From assembly GCA_016776605.1 (NCBI GenBank), contig JADHTB010000008.1:124001-188000 (forward strand): a stretch of DNA of 64,000 bases, written 5' to 3'. This document shows positions 34,737-43,448 of this stretch, in pieces; position 1 is the stretch's first letter; each line of letters opens with the position of its first letter. The position numbers and the translations under genes were made by a program. The notes beneath the pieces are model-generated. The model saw nothing but the letters and a program-made list of their open reading frames with translations. It was not told the origin of the DNA and did not search any database. The stretch is from Alphaproteobacteria bacterium (lineage in GTDB: Bacteria > Pseudomonadota > Alphaproteobacteria > GCA-2731375).

Positions 34737-35918
34737 TCAGTCCAGAGCGGGGCGTTCGCCTTTGCGGAAGGGGCCGCGCTCCGCCAGATATTCTATGTCA
34801 TGCCCGACTTCCGCCCGTTCGTGTTCCAGATAATTAGCCACGGCCGTGCGAAAGCCGGGATCACGGATAAAATGCGCACTGTGGGTCTGCGTCGGACGAT
34901 AGCCACGGGCGATCTTGTGCGGGCCCTGGGCGCCGGCCTCGACACGGGCCAAACCATGTTGGATCGCATAGTCGATGGCCTGATAATAACAGACCTCGAA
35001 ATGTAAAAACGGATGATCTTCAATGCAGCCCCAATAGCGGCCAAACAACGCCTCGCCACCAATCAGGTTCAAGGCGCCGGCGATATAACGTCCCTGCCGC
35101 CGGCACATGATCAACAAAATCTTGTCCGCCATGCTTTCGGTGATCAGGCTGAAAAATTGCCGGTTCAGATAGGGTTCACCCCACTTGCGGCTACCGGTAT
35201 CCGTATAGAATTCATAAAACGCATCCCAATGTTCTTCCCGCAGGTCGCTACCGCTTAACAATTCTATCTCGACACCCGTTTCCAGGGCGCCGCGCCGCTC
35301 GCGCCGTATGGTCTTGCGCTTGCGCGAGGACAGATCATCCAGGAATTCATCAAAGCTGCCATAACCCCGATTGTACCAATGGAATTGCTGGTCCGCCCGT
35401 TTCAGATAGTCTGCGTCTTCCAAAAGTTCCCATTCATCTTCAGGCAAAAAATTCACGCTGATGGTGGCGATGTTCAGATGTTCCGCCGCGCTGATCAGGC
35501 CCGCCGCCAGTTGCCGCTGGGTCGTCACCCGATCCAAATCGGGACGCACCAACAGCCGGGAGCCCGTGGCGGGGGTAAAGGGCACCGCCGACAATAATTT
35601 GGGGTAATAGCGCCCACCGGCCCGCTCGTAAGCATCGGCCCAGCCGTAATCAAAGATGAATTCGCCACGACTGTGACTTTTCATATACAGCGGCACACAG
35701 CCCGCCGGGGCGCCGCCATGGGGATCATCCAGCAGCAGATGTACCGGCCCCCAGCCCGTCCGGTTGTGGACGCAGCCGCTTTCCTCCAACGCCAACAAAA
35801 AGGCGTGCGAGAGAAAAGGATCACTGTCGCCGGCGCAGGCATCCCAATGGGCCGACGGTATCTCGCCCATCGATTGCACGATACGCGCAATCACCCCGTC
35901 CTCTTCAGTCTCCGCCAT
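34737..35918 (-). CDS. GNAT-like acyltransferase, COG3146 (DUF482) family
   Basis: Large GNAT/FemAB-like protein of 393 residues, COG3146, with the family opening SHAFLLALEESGCVHNRTGW and the block PVHLLLDDPHGGAPAGCVPLYMKSHS. The C-terminal half has GALNLIGGEALFGRYWGCIEDHPFLHFEVCYYQAIDYAI region and HKIARGYRPTQTHSAHFI, the typical ending. Members are suggested to transfer an acyl or aminoacyl group onto an envelope acceptor, but no substrate is proven. It belongs to the RidA - GDPD - COG3146 gene order often seen in alphaproteobacteria. Confidence 0.85.
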   Translation of the reverse strand: MAETEEDGVIARIVQSMGEIPSAHWDACAGDSDPFLSHAFLLALEESGCVHNRTGWGPVHLLLDDPHGGAPAGCVPLYMKSHSRGEFIFDYGWADAYERAGGRYYPKLLSAVPFTPATGSRLLVRPDLDRVTTQRQLAAGLISAAEHLNIATISVNFLPEDEWELLEDADYLKRADQQFHWYNRGYGSFDEFLDDLSSRKRKTIRRERRGALETGVEIELLSGSDLREEHWDAFYEFYTDTGSRKWGEPYLNRQFFSLITESMADKILLIMCRRQGRYIAGALNLIGGEALFGRYWGCIEDHPFLHFEVCYYQAIDYAIQHGLARVEAGAQGPHKIARGYRPTQTHSAHFIRDPGFRTAVANYLEHERAEVGHDIEYLAERGPFRKGERPALD

Positions 35919-35954
35919 TCCCCAACCTGTTCAAATCCCCGTCCCGCCTATGCT

Positions 35955-36692
35955 CTAGGGGCGAAATCCTTCAAATATGATATTATCAACATAAGGTGCC
36001 AGGCGGCGCATTTCAGCCCTGTCCCGTACGGTGAAGCTGAGCAACGGTTTTCCCGCCGCCCGGACCCGCGCCGCTGCCCAAAAGGGCAGATCCAGCCTAT
36101 CATAGACGATAAAATCCGGCCGCGCCTGATCCAAGTCCAGCAAATAGCGCATCGCCAAACGCCGCCAAAAGGGCGCCGAGGCGGGGAAATGCCGCGAGCC
36201 TACGTTCTGTCCCCGTGGCCAGGCCGGCATCTGTTTCCGGAACCAGGCCAGGGAAAGAGGATTGAAGGAGGTCACGGCAAATGGCCCCTCATAGTTTTGC
36301 AACGCGCGGAACGCGGCTTGCTCGGCGCCACCGACCTGGCCGGGCCGGCTTTTGATCTCGACAATAAGCGGGACCCGGCCCGCAATCAGGGTCAGGACTT
36401 GCGCCAGGGTGGGGATCGACTGCCGGCTTTGCTGTAACCGCAAGGCGGTCAAGCTGGCCGCGTCGTGATCGCCGATACCGCCATCGGCGCCGGTCATGCG
36501 GACAAGGCTCCTGTCATGGAAAACCATGGCCTGGCCATCGGCGGCCGCTTGCACATCCAGTTCAATGCCATAACCATCCGCGACCGCGGCGGCGAAGGCT
36601 GCCAGGGAGTTCTCCGGTATTCCGGCGCGCAGGTTATGCAGGCCGCGATGGGCGATAGGCCGTTGGCGCAACCATTCCAGCGTCTGGTTCAT
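35955..36692 (-). CDS. ugpQ: Glycerophosphodiester phosphodiesterase
   Basis: Metal-dependent hydrolysis of glycerophosphodiesters to glycerol 3-phosphate plus an alcohol (EC 3.1.4.46), cytoplasmic type because no signal peptide is seen. TIM-barrel motifs: PIAHRGLHNLRAGIPENSLAAF with the catalytic His-Arg, GIELDVQAAADGQAMVFHD with the metal Glu/Asp and second His, and LIVEIKSRPG later on. At 245 residues it is the usual short form. It overlaps the RidA stop by four bases (ATGA), so the genes are coupled. The product feeds the same pool as the glycerol kinase encoded earlier. Confidence 0.9.
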   Translation of the reverse strand: MNQTLEWLRQRPIAHRGLHNLRAGIPENSLAAFAAAVADGYGIELDVQAAADGQAMVFHDRSLVRMTGADGGIGDHDAASLTALRLQQSRQSIPTLAQVLTLIAGRVPLIVEIKSRPGQVGGAEQAAFRALQNYEGPFAVTSFNPLSLAWFRKQMPAWPRGQNVGSRHFPASAPFWRRLAMRYLLDLDQARPDFIVYDRLDLPFWAAARVRAAGKPLLSFTVRDRAEMRRLAPYVDNIIFEGFRP

Positions 36693-37156
36693 CGCACCTC
36701 GAACACCGCATCGATTTCCACCGCCACGTTGAAGGGCAGCGCCGGCGCGCCCACGGCAAACCGGGCATGACGGCCGGCATCGCCAAACACCTCGACCATC
36801 AGGTCCGAGGCGCCGTTAATCACCTGCGGATGGTTATGAAAGTCCGGCGTGCAATTGACGAATCCGCCCAATTTAATACAGCGCACGACCCGGTCCAGAT
36901 CGCCCTCGCAGGCCGCCTTGACCTGGGCGATGATGTTCAGGACCACCACACGGGCCGCCGCCTGGCCCTCTTCAATGGAGAATTCATTACCGAGTTTGCC
37001 GACAAAATTGCGTTCTCCCCCCACCCAGGGCACCTGCCCCGAAACGAAAACCTGATTGCCGGTCCGCACGTAAGGGACATAATTCGCCGCTGGCGCCGGT
37101 GCGTCGGGCAAGGTGATATCCAATGCCTTTAACCGCGCCTCTATATCTCCCGCCAT
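36689..37156 (-). CDS. RidA family protein (YjgF/YER057c)
   Basis: RidA-family protein of 155 residues, related to enamine/imine deaminases that protect against 2-aminoacrylate. The longer N terminus (DIEARLKALDITLPDAPAPAANYVPYVRTG) and the signature NQVFVSGQVPW place it in the long branch of the family often next to GDPD. The middle AARVVVLNIIAQVKAA and the ending FNVAVEIDAVFEVR are typical. The key Arg of active RidA lies in the segment before the ending, and here the region reads HARFAVGAPALPFNV, so Arg appears to be present. The start at 37156 is preferred; 39 upstream residues are not family-like. Confidence 0.88.
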   Translation of the reverse strand: MAGDIEARLKALDITLPDAPAPAANYVPYVRTGNQVFVSGQVPWVGGERNFVGKLGNEFSIEEGQAAARVVVLNIIAQVKAACEGDLDRVVRCIKLGGFVNCTPDFHNHPQVINGASDLMVEVFGDAGRHARFAVGAPALPFNVAVEIDAVFEVR

Positions 37157-37251
37157 TCCAGTCTCCCATTTTGCCAAATTCAGATAATTGCAGAAATTGC
37201 AGTTTGTACCTCGCAACGGCAGGCGGGAATACCTATTCTTAGGCTGGACCC

Positions 37252-38490
37252 ATGAATGCACAAAACACAACATCCGACGCGGCCCCGGATATCAAGGATT
37301 GGCTGGTCAAACGTGGCCTGGCTGGCGATTCGATCCAGCAATTGATCGCGGGGCTTTGCCAACGCCTGTCGGAGAGCGGCCTGCCCCTGCTGCGCGCCTT
37401 TGTCGGGTTGCAGACCCTGCATCCCCTGTATGGCGGTTACGGCTATATCTGGCGGCGCGGCGCCGACGAACTGGCAACGGATACCTTTATGCGCCAATCG
37501 GGGCAAAACGAAGATTTCCTGCGCAGCCCGTTCCATCACATGCGTGAGAACAATTTGCTCCGCCTGCGTCAAAATCTGGATGGCACGGCCCAGCCGGAGT
37601 TCCCGATCTACAAAACGTTTCGCGAGGCGGGTGGAACGGATTATTTCTCGATCCTGTTTCCATTCGCCCGCGCCGATGGGCGGGAACACGAAGGCGGCGT
37701 CCTGGTTTCCCTGCTGTTCGACCGGCCCGGCGGCATGACCGAGGCCGAGATCGCCGCGCTGGAGGCGCCATTGGAAGTATTCGCCCTGGCTGCCCGCAGC
37801 GCCGCGGCCCAGGCCACCGCGCTCAGCGTGGCCAGCACCTACCTTGGCAGGAATGCAGGTCAAAGGGTGATGGAGGGGGATATCGAGCGGGGCACCGCAT
37901 CCGCCATGCGGGCGGTAATTTACTTTGCCGATCTGCGCGGCTTCACACCCCTGGCGGAGAAATTGCCCGGTCCCGCCTTATTGGCCATGCTGGACGACTA
38001 TCTCGATGCCATTGTACGCGGCGTGTTACAACGGGAGGGCGAGGTTTTGAAGTTTCTCGGCGACGGGGTTCTGGCGGTGTTCGAAATTACTGACGACGAT
38101 ACGGAATGCCAGGTTGCCTGCCGGCAGGCGATCGCGTCGGGACGGGACGCTTTTGCCGCCGTCGAAGCCCTGAATGCCGTACGGAAAGCCGCCCGGCAGC
38201 CGACGATGGAGCTGGATTTAGCGCTGCATATTGGCGATGTGCTGTATGGCAATGTGGGGGCCGAGGGGCGCCTGGATTTCACCGTCATTGGCCCCGCCGT
38301 CAACGAGGCCAGCCGGATCGAGGCCATGTGTGGCGAATTGGACCGCAGTTGGCTGGTTTCGCAGGCATTTAACGATTTTGCCTGCCATTGCACCGACCAG
38401 TTAGAGGCCATGGGCCAACACACATTGCGCGGCGTGACGGGGCAGCGGAACCTCTACAGCCTGCCGCCGAGCGGGCGAAAGGCGGCTTAG
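37252..38490 (+). CDS. Class III adenylate/guanylate cyclase
   Basis: Nucleotide cyclase that makes cAMP or cGMP (412 residues). The N-terminal half (residues 1-200) has no transmembrane segment and is predicted to be a sensory domain. The cyclase domain starts near residue 222 with VIYFADLRGFTPLAEKLPG, which has the first metal Asp, then VLKFLGDGVLAVFEI with the second, and closes with LALHIGDVLYGNVGAEGRLDFTVIGPAVNEASRIE, where the Asn/Arg transition-state residues lie. It is divergent from RidA. A deiminase-family gene begins 3 bases after the stop and is almost surely cotranslated. Confidence 0.9.
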   Translation: MNAQNTTSDAAPDIKDWLVKRGLAGDSIQQLIAGLCQRLSESGLPLLRAFVGLQTLHPLYGGYGYIWRRGADELATDTFMRQSGQNEDFLRSPFHHMRENNLLRLRQNLDGTAQPEFPIYKTFREAGGTDYFSILFPFARADGREHEGGVLVSLLFDRPGGMTEAEIAALEAPLEVFALAARSAAAQATALSVASTYLGRNAGQRVMEGDIERGTASAMRAVIYFADLRGFTPLAEKLPGPALLAMLDDYLDAIVRGVLQREGEVLKFLGDGVLAVFEITDDDTECQVACRQAIASGRDAFAAVEALNAVRKAARQPTMELDLALHIGDVLYGNVGAEGRLDFTVIGPAVNEASRIEAMCGELDRSWLVSQAFNDFACHCTDQLEAMGQHTLRGVTGQRNLYSLPPSGRKAA

Positions 38491-38492
38491 AG

Positions 38493-39512
38493 ATGGATCG
38501 CACGCCCGCCGAAGACGGCTTTTACATGCCGCCCGATTGGGGGCCGCATGAACGTTGCTGGATGGCCTGGCCCTGCCGGATCGATGCCTGGGGCGAAGCC
38601 ATGGATCAGGCCTGCCTGGCCACGGCGGCATTGGCCCGCGCCATCGCCGAGTATGAACCCGTGAATATGTTGGTGCCGTCCGATCTGATATCCATCGCGC
38701 GCCTGCAGCTGGGCTCTCTGGTGACGATTTGGGAGGCGGAGCTTGATGATTCCTGGAGCCGGGACATTGCGCCGAACTTCCTGATCAATGGCGAAGGTGG
38801 CCTGGCCGGGGCGGTTTTTGATTTCAATGCCTGGGGCAACAAGTACCGCGACTATGCCAACGATGCCAGGTTGGGCCGGTGGCTGCTGGGGGAACTGGAC
38901 CTGCCCTGCTATCAGGTGCCGATGATCCTGGAAGGCGGCGCCATCCACGTGGACGGATCGGGCACGTTGATCACGACCGAGTCCGTCGCCTTCAATACCG
39001 ATCGCAACCCGACACTGGATAAACGCCAGATCGAAGAGCGGCTGGCGATGTATTTCGGCATTCGCAAGGTTATCTGGCTGCCTGACGGCCTGGTGGGTGA
39101 CCGGGCCGACGGCCAGGTCAACAAGGTTGCGCGTTTCATCGCACCGGGCCGGATGATGTGTGCCGTCGCGGCCCACCGGGGCGATCCTAACCATGGCATT
39201 CTATCGGACAATCTGGCCCGGCTGAGCCAGGAGCGGGATGCCCTGGGCCGGCCGCTGGAACTGCTGGAACTGCCCCTGCCCGCCCCCTTGAAACAACAGG
39301 ACGGGCGCTTCCTGGTCCGTTCGTATCTGGATTTTTACATCGCCAACAGCGCGGTTTATGTACCTGCTTTTGATGATGCCGGTGACGAGGAAGCGGCGAA
39401 TATAATCGCGGCTGCCTTTCCCAAACGCGAGGTGGTGCAACTGGACATGGCCGATATCGCCCTTCGCGGCGGCGCCATTCATAGCCTCACCCAGCAACAG
39501 CCAAAAGTCTGA
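38493..39512 (+). CDS. Agmatine deiminase family protein with altered catalytic residues
   Basis: Belongs to the agmatine deiminase/peptidylarginine deiminase fold (339 residues). Agmatine deiminases release ammonia from agmatine in putrescine synthesis using a Cys in GGGNIHC and a His in NGHVDN. Here the two matching segments are RGGAIHSLTQQQ, with Ser331 in the Cys place (AGC codon), and DGQVNKVARF, with Gln208 in the His place. Other family blocks remain: SWSRDIAPNFLIN, VFDFNAWGNKY, LEGGAIHVDGSGTLITTE and FYIANSAVYVPAF. It is therefore probably not an agmatine deiminase. It starts 3 bases after the cyclase stop. Confidence 0.8.
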   Translation: MDRTPAEDGFYMPPDWGPHERCWMAWPCRIDAWGEAMDQACLATAALARAIAEYEPVNMLVPSDLISIARLQLGSLVTIWEAELDDSWSRDIAPNFLINGEGGLAGAVFDFNAWGNKYRDYANDARLGRWLLGELDLPCYQVPMILEGGAIHVDGSGTLITTESVAFNTDRNPTLDKRQIEERLAMYFGIRKVIWLPDGLVGDRADGQVNKVARFIAPGRMMCAVAAHRGDPNHGILSDNLARLSQERDALGRPLELLELPLPAPLKQQDGRFLVRSYLDFYIANSAVYVPAFDDAGDEEAANIIAAAFPKREVVQLDMADIALRGGAIHSLTQQQPKV

Positions 39513-39553
39513 GGAAGCCAATCCGATGATCCAATTCCAATGAGCCAGATCTA

Positions 39554-40234
39554 ATGAACCGGACATCAAACAGTCTTTTTGACCGCCTGAAAGCGGCCTG
39601 CGGCGCGGACTGGCAGGCCTATACCGGGCATGACTTCGTGCGCCAATTGGCCGCCGGAACCCTGCCTGAAGCGGCGTTCCGGCATTATCTGGGCCAGGAT
39701 TATTTGTTCCTGATCCATTTTGCCCGCGCCTATGCCCTAGCCGCCTATAAAACCACCAACCTGGCCGAAATGCGGTCGGCGGTGGCCAGCGTTCACGGTA
39801 TCCTGAACGTGGAAATGGCCCTGCACGTCGACTATTGCCAAGGCTGGGGCCTGAACGAAGCGGCGATGACGGCCCTGCCCGAGGCCAAGGCAACCATGGC
39901 CTATACCCGCTTCGTGCTGGAAAGCGGCATGGCGGGGGACAGCCTGGATCTTTATGCCGCCCTGGCCCCTTGTGTCATCGGCTATGGCGAGATTGGCACC
40001 GCCCTGGCGGCGGACCCGGCGACGGTGATGGGCGGCAACCCTTATGCGTCCTGGATCGAGATGTATGCCAGCCCGGATTACCAGGCGGTTGCCATCGCCG
40101 CCGTAGCGCAATTGGACCGTCTGGCCGAACAACGCCTCACCCCGGCCCGCTTTGAGGCCCTGGCGCGGACCTTCCATCAGGCCACCCGGTTAGAGGCCGA
40201 CTTCTGGCAAATGGGCCTGCTTCAGGCACCCTGA
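39554..40234 (+). CDS. tenA: Aminopyrimidine aminohydrolase (thiaminase II)
   Basis: TenA hydrolyses 4-amino-5-aminomethyl-2-methylpyrimidine to the hydroxymethyl form in thiamine salvage. The all-helical fold is clear: FVRQLAAGTLPEAAFRHYLGQDYLFLIHFARAYALAAYK, then the catalytic Cys in AALAPCVIGYGEIG and the catalytic Glu in TRLEADFWQMGL at the C terminus. At 226 residues it is normal. No other thiamine gene lies nearby, so it is likely used for salvage. It follows the deiminase-like gene by 41 bases on the same strand. Confidence 0.92.
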   Translation: MNRTSNSLFDRLKAACGADWQAYTGHDFVRQLAAGTLPEAAFRHYLGQDYLFLIHFARAYALAAYKTTNLAEMRSAVASVHGILNVEMALHVDYCQGWGLNEAAMTALPEAKATMAYTRFVLESGMAGDSLDLYAALAPCVIGYGEIGTALAADPATVMGGNPYASWIEMYASPDYQAVAIAAVAQLDRLAEQRLTPARFEALARTFHQATRLEADFWQMGLLQAP

Positions 40235-40238
40235 ATTA

Positions 40239-41099
40239 TCAGGGCAACGGAATGGATGGCGCGAGCGGCGGGGCGTCGCGGATCCATTGACCGTCGGCGA
40301 ACACGGTGACGCCCTGATAGCAGCCGCCGGTATAGCTGACATGGCTGACCAGCCCGTCGTCACCGCCAAGCCAGAGGTGCAACAGGCCGGCGGGCGGCTC
40401 CATGATCAAACTCAATTTTTCCTCCGCACCAAGGTTCAGGTCGACCTGGTGGGCAGGACCAGGGGCAGTCATGGCCACGGTGCCGGCAAAGCGGCGGGTT
40501 ATGAAGCGGTGCACATGGCCAGCTAGAACGGCCTCTACCTGCGCATGCCGACGCACGATGCCGACAAGGCCGGCGTTGTCTTCCAGGCCCGCATTGTCCA
40601 TTTTCGTCAGGCCGGTGCGAAATGGTGGGTGGTGCATGAATATGATCGTCGGCCGGTCTGGCTGTTCGCCCAGGCGTTCATGCAGCCAATCCAGGCGTTG
40701 CGGGCAAAGGCGTCCGCCCGGTTCTCCAGGGATCAACGTATCCAGGGCGATCAAGCGGGGCTCCCACGCCTCGATGGTGTATTGCATGAAGCCATCGTGG
40801 CCCGCCAGATAAGCATGTCCGGGGAAGGCCCGGCGCATGGCCGCCCGGTCGTCGTGATTGCCGGGAATCAGATAGAACGGCATGGTCAATTGCCCCAGGA
40901 TATCGGCCAGAAGGGCGTATTCCTCGTCTCCGCCCCGATCCACCAGATCGCCGGTACAGAGCACAAATTCAGGCCGCTGAGGCAAACCGTTCAGGTGCGC
41001 TACAGCGACCCGCAGATGCCGGGCGGTTTGATACGTGCGGTCGGCCATGCCCTCTGGCATGGAGATATGAAAATCAGTTATCTGCGCAAATGTGAACAT
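40239..41099 (-). CDS. Metallophosphoesterase, CpdA/3',5'-cAMP phosphodiesterase-like
   Basis: Calcineurin-like phosphoesterase of the class III cyclic-AMP phosphodiesterase (CpdA/Icc) branch. All five metal motifs are visible: QITDFHIS, CTGDLVDRGG, PGNHDDRAAM, FMHHPPF and LAGHVHRF. The length of 286 is normal for the family. Cleavage of cAMP is likely but not certain because the same motifs occur in phospholipase-type members. A class III cyclase is encoded about 2 kb upstream, so cAMP turnover in this locus is plausible. It is convergent with tenA and divergent from the SDR gene. Confidence 0.87.
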   Translation of the reverse strand: MFTFAQITDFHISMPEGMADRTYQTARHLRVAVAHLNGLPQRPEFVLCTGDLVDRGGDEEYALLADILGQLTMPFYLIPGNHDDRAAMRRAFPGHAYLAGHDGFMQYTIEAWEPRLIALDTLIPGEPGGRLCPQRLDWLHERLGEQPDRPTIIFMHHPPFRTGLTKMDNAGLEDNAGLVGIVRRHAQVEAVLAGHVHRFITRRFAGTVAMTAPGPAHQVDLNLGAEEKLSLIMEPPAGLLHLWLGGDDGLVSHVSYTGGCYQGVTVFADGQWIRDAPPLAPSIPLP

Positions 41100-41188
41100 C
41101 GAGAAAAAATAGCTATGCCATCCCCTTTTGACCGCCGGAGCAGTCTATAATCATCCCCAACAACAGCTACCATGATGGAGTAGAAAAT

Positions 41189-41974
41189 ATGCAGGTCAAG
41201 GATTGGGTGGTGCTCATCACGGGCGGAGGTACCGGGGTCGGCGCGGCGGCGGCGAAAATGCTGGCAAAGGACGGCGCCCGGGTCGCCATTAATTATTCCA
41301 GGAGCAAGCAGGCGGCGGAAGAAACCGCCCATGCCTGCGAGGCTTTGGGCGGCGAAACCCTTGTGTGTCAGGGCGATGTGTCCAAGGACGAAGATTGCCG
41401 CCGCATAGTCGCTGAAACCATCGCCAAGTGGGGCCGCATCGACGGCCTGATGAATAATGCCGGTACCACCCAGGTGGTCGCCGACAATAATCTCGACAGC
41501 CTGTCGGCGGACGATTTCCTTAATATTTATTCCGTCAACGTGGTCGGCGCCTATCAGATGACCCGCGCCGTGGCGCCGCATATGAAGGCCCAGGGCCGAG
41601 GCAGCATCGTCAACACCTCGTCCATCGCCGGGGTCATGGGGATTGGCAGTTCCATCGCCTATGCCGCCTCCAAGGGCGCCATGAACACCATGACCCTGTC
41701 GCTGGCCCGATTGCTGGCGCCGGAGATCAGGGTCAATGCCATCGCGCCGGGCTTCATCACAGGCCGCTGGTGGTTGGAAAGACTGGGCCAGGAGGCCTAC
41801 GACAAAATGGTCGCGGGTGTGGAACAATCCGTGCCTCTGAACCATGCCGGCACGCCCGAGGACATGGCCGAGACGGCTTTGTTCCTGCTGGCCAACGGCG
41901 CCAACATTACCGGCGAAATCCTGCTCTGCGACAGCGGTCACCATCTGGGCGGCGCGCCCCTGATCGCACGTTAA
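41189..41974 (+). CDS. SDR family oxidoreductase, FabG-like
   Basis: NAD(P)-dependent short-chain dehydrogenase (261 residues). The dinucleotide motif is VLITGGGTGVGAAAAKML, the NNAG motif is LMNNAGTTQV, and the catalytic Ser-Tyr-Lys lie in VNTSSIAGV and IAYAASKGAMN. The ending ITGEILLCDSGHHLG is the usual ITGQ..VDGG region, modified. The substrate is not predictable. The CMD-family gene follows after 41 bases and the two may form a transcription unit. Confidence 0.9.
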   Translation: MQVKDWVVLITGGGTGVGAAAAKMLAKDGARVAINYSRSKQAAEETAHACEALGGETLVCQGDVSKDEDCRRIVAETIAKWGRIDGLMNNAGTTQVVADNNLDSLSADDFLNIYSVNVVGAYQMTRAVAPHMKAQGRGSIVNTSSIAGVMGIGSSIAYAASKGAMNTMTLSLARLLAPEIRVNAIAPGFITGRWWLERLGQEAYDKMVAGVEQSVPLNHAGTPEDMAETALFLLANGANITGEILLCDSGHHLGGAPLIAR

Positions 41975-42015
41975 TAGAGAACCCTGGCATAATTACAGAT
42001 AGGTAACGCATTCCA

Positions 42016-42537
42016 ATGGCACGTATAGACTATGCAACCACCGACCACCTCAGCGACCGGGGCAAGACCATTATGGAGCGGCTGGGGCACAAGAATATTT
42101 TTCGTATGCTCTCTCATTCCGAGTCGCATCTAGTGAATTATTGCCGCCTTGGCAATGTTATCCGCGATCATGGTGTGCTGGATCCCTGCCTGCGGGAACT
42201 GGCCATCACCCGCGTCGGCATCCTGCTTGGCGCCGATTACGAGGTCATCGCCCACAAGAATATCGGCCGCCGGGTTGGTATTCCCGATGCCCAAATCGAG
42301 GCGCTGGAAGACGGCGCCAAGAACGATGTTTTCAATGCCGTTGAGAAGGCCGTGCTGGAATATACCGACGACTTGGTCGATAACGCCAATCCCGGCGCCG
42401 GGGCCGGTGCCAGTTTCGAGCGGGTGGCGGCATTCCTAAGCCCGGAAGAAATGGTGGAACTGACAATTGCCATCACTTTTTACATCATGACCTCCAAGTT
42501 CCTGATCACCTTCGGCATAGACCTGGAATCGGAATAG
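42016..42537 (+). CDS. Carboxymuconolactone decarboxylase family protein
   Basis: AhpD-like, carboxymuconolactone decarboxylase-fold protein (173 residues). The family helix is LRELAITRVGILLGADYEVIAHKNIGRRVG, where the usual YEWxxH is YEVIAH. The CxxC redox motif of AhpD is not present, so a peroxidase partner role is unlikely and a decarboxylase or lactonase role remains open. The C-terminal helix EEMVELTIAITFYIMTSKFL is standard. It is downstream of the SDR gene in the same direction. Confidence 0.87.
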   Translation: MARIDYATTDHLSDRGKTIMERLGHKNIFRMLSHSESHLVNYCRLGNVIRDHGVLDPCLRELAITRVGILLGADYEVIAHKNIGRRVGIPDAQIEALEDGAKNDVFNAVEKAVLEYTDDLVDNANPGAGAGASFERVAAFLSPEEMVELTIAITFYIMTSKFLITFGIDLESE

Positions 42538-42619
42538 CCGCAAATCGGTCGTGTTGATGGCAGGATTGGGATAAGGCTTTTTCTTCAACAGAAATTACTT
42601 ATGTAAACGCAGAGTAAGT

Positions 42620-43417
42620 ATGTCGATTTTTGTATTGCTTGCCGGTGCCTCGACCGGATTGATGCTTGGTATTCTTGGCAGCGGCGGCTCCATCGTCACC
42701 ATGCCGGCATTCATCTATCTGCTTGGCGTTGCTCCCAAGCCTGCGATTGCCATGAGTTTAGGGGTGGTTGGTTTGACCGCCGGCATTTCCGCGCTGCAAC
42801 ATGGTTGGCGCGGCAATGTCAATTTTCGCATCGTGCTGATTTTTGGCTTGTTTGGCGCGGCAGGCACATTCGCCGGCGCCAGGATCGGCATACTGCTGCC
42901 TGATACGCTACAATTGGTGATGTTCGCGCTGATCATGTATGCCGCCGCGTACAAAATGATCCGGCCAGGCCCCGTCGCCGCGGGCGCGGGCGGGGGCGCG
43001 GGAAGTATAGCGGGCGATAATGATAACGCACCGCCGTTGCGCTATGTCCACATTGCTTTGCATGGCATCATCGTCGGCATCCTGACCGGAATCGTCGGGG
43101 TGGGTGGCGGATTTCTGATCGTACCGGCCCTGGTTTTACTCTCGGGCCTGGGCATGAAGGAGGCCATCGGCACCTCCCTGGCGATCATTGCGCTTAAATC
43201 TTTTGCCGGCTTTGCCGGCTACGCCGGATCGGTGCCAATCGATTGGCCGTTGATGGCGGTCTTTTCCGCCGTCGCCATTATCGCCGGTTTCGTCGGCGGC
43301 CTGATATCGCACAGAATTCCGGCGGCCATTTTAAAATCCAGTTTTGCGGTTTTCCTTCTGCTTGTTGCCAGCTATATGCTGTATCGGGAAATCAGCACGG
43401 TATCGGCCTTCAATTAG
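42620..43417 (+). CDS. Sulfite exporter TauE/SafE family permease
   Basis: Integral inner-membrane protein of the TauE/SafE family (formerly DUF81) with about eight transmembrane helices in two repeats. The repeat starts are LMLGILGSGGSIVTMPAFIY and GILTGIVGVGGGFLIVPALV, the signature glycine-rich helices. The loop between the halves (residues 118-140) is Gly/Asp-rich. Members export sulfite, sulfoacetate or other organic anions. No sulfonate gene is adjacent, so the substrate is open. Confidence 0.92.
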   Translation: MSIFVLLAGASTGLMLGILGSGGSIVTMPAFIYLLGVAPKPAIAMSLGVVGLTAGISALQHGWRGNVNFRIVLIFGLFGAAGTFAGARIGILLPDTLQLVMFALIMYAAAYKMIRPGPVAAGAGGGAGSIAGDNDNAPPLRYVHIALHGIIVGILTGIVGVGGGFLIVPALVLLSGLGMKEAIGTSLAIIALKSFAGFAGYAGSVPIDWPLMAVFSAVAIIAGFVGGLISHRIPAAILKSSFAVFLLLVASYMLYREISTVSAFN

Positions 43418-43448
43418 AACAGGCCGCCGTGCCGTGGGATCTTGAATA

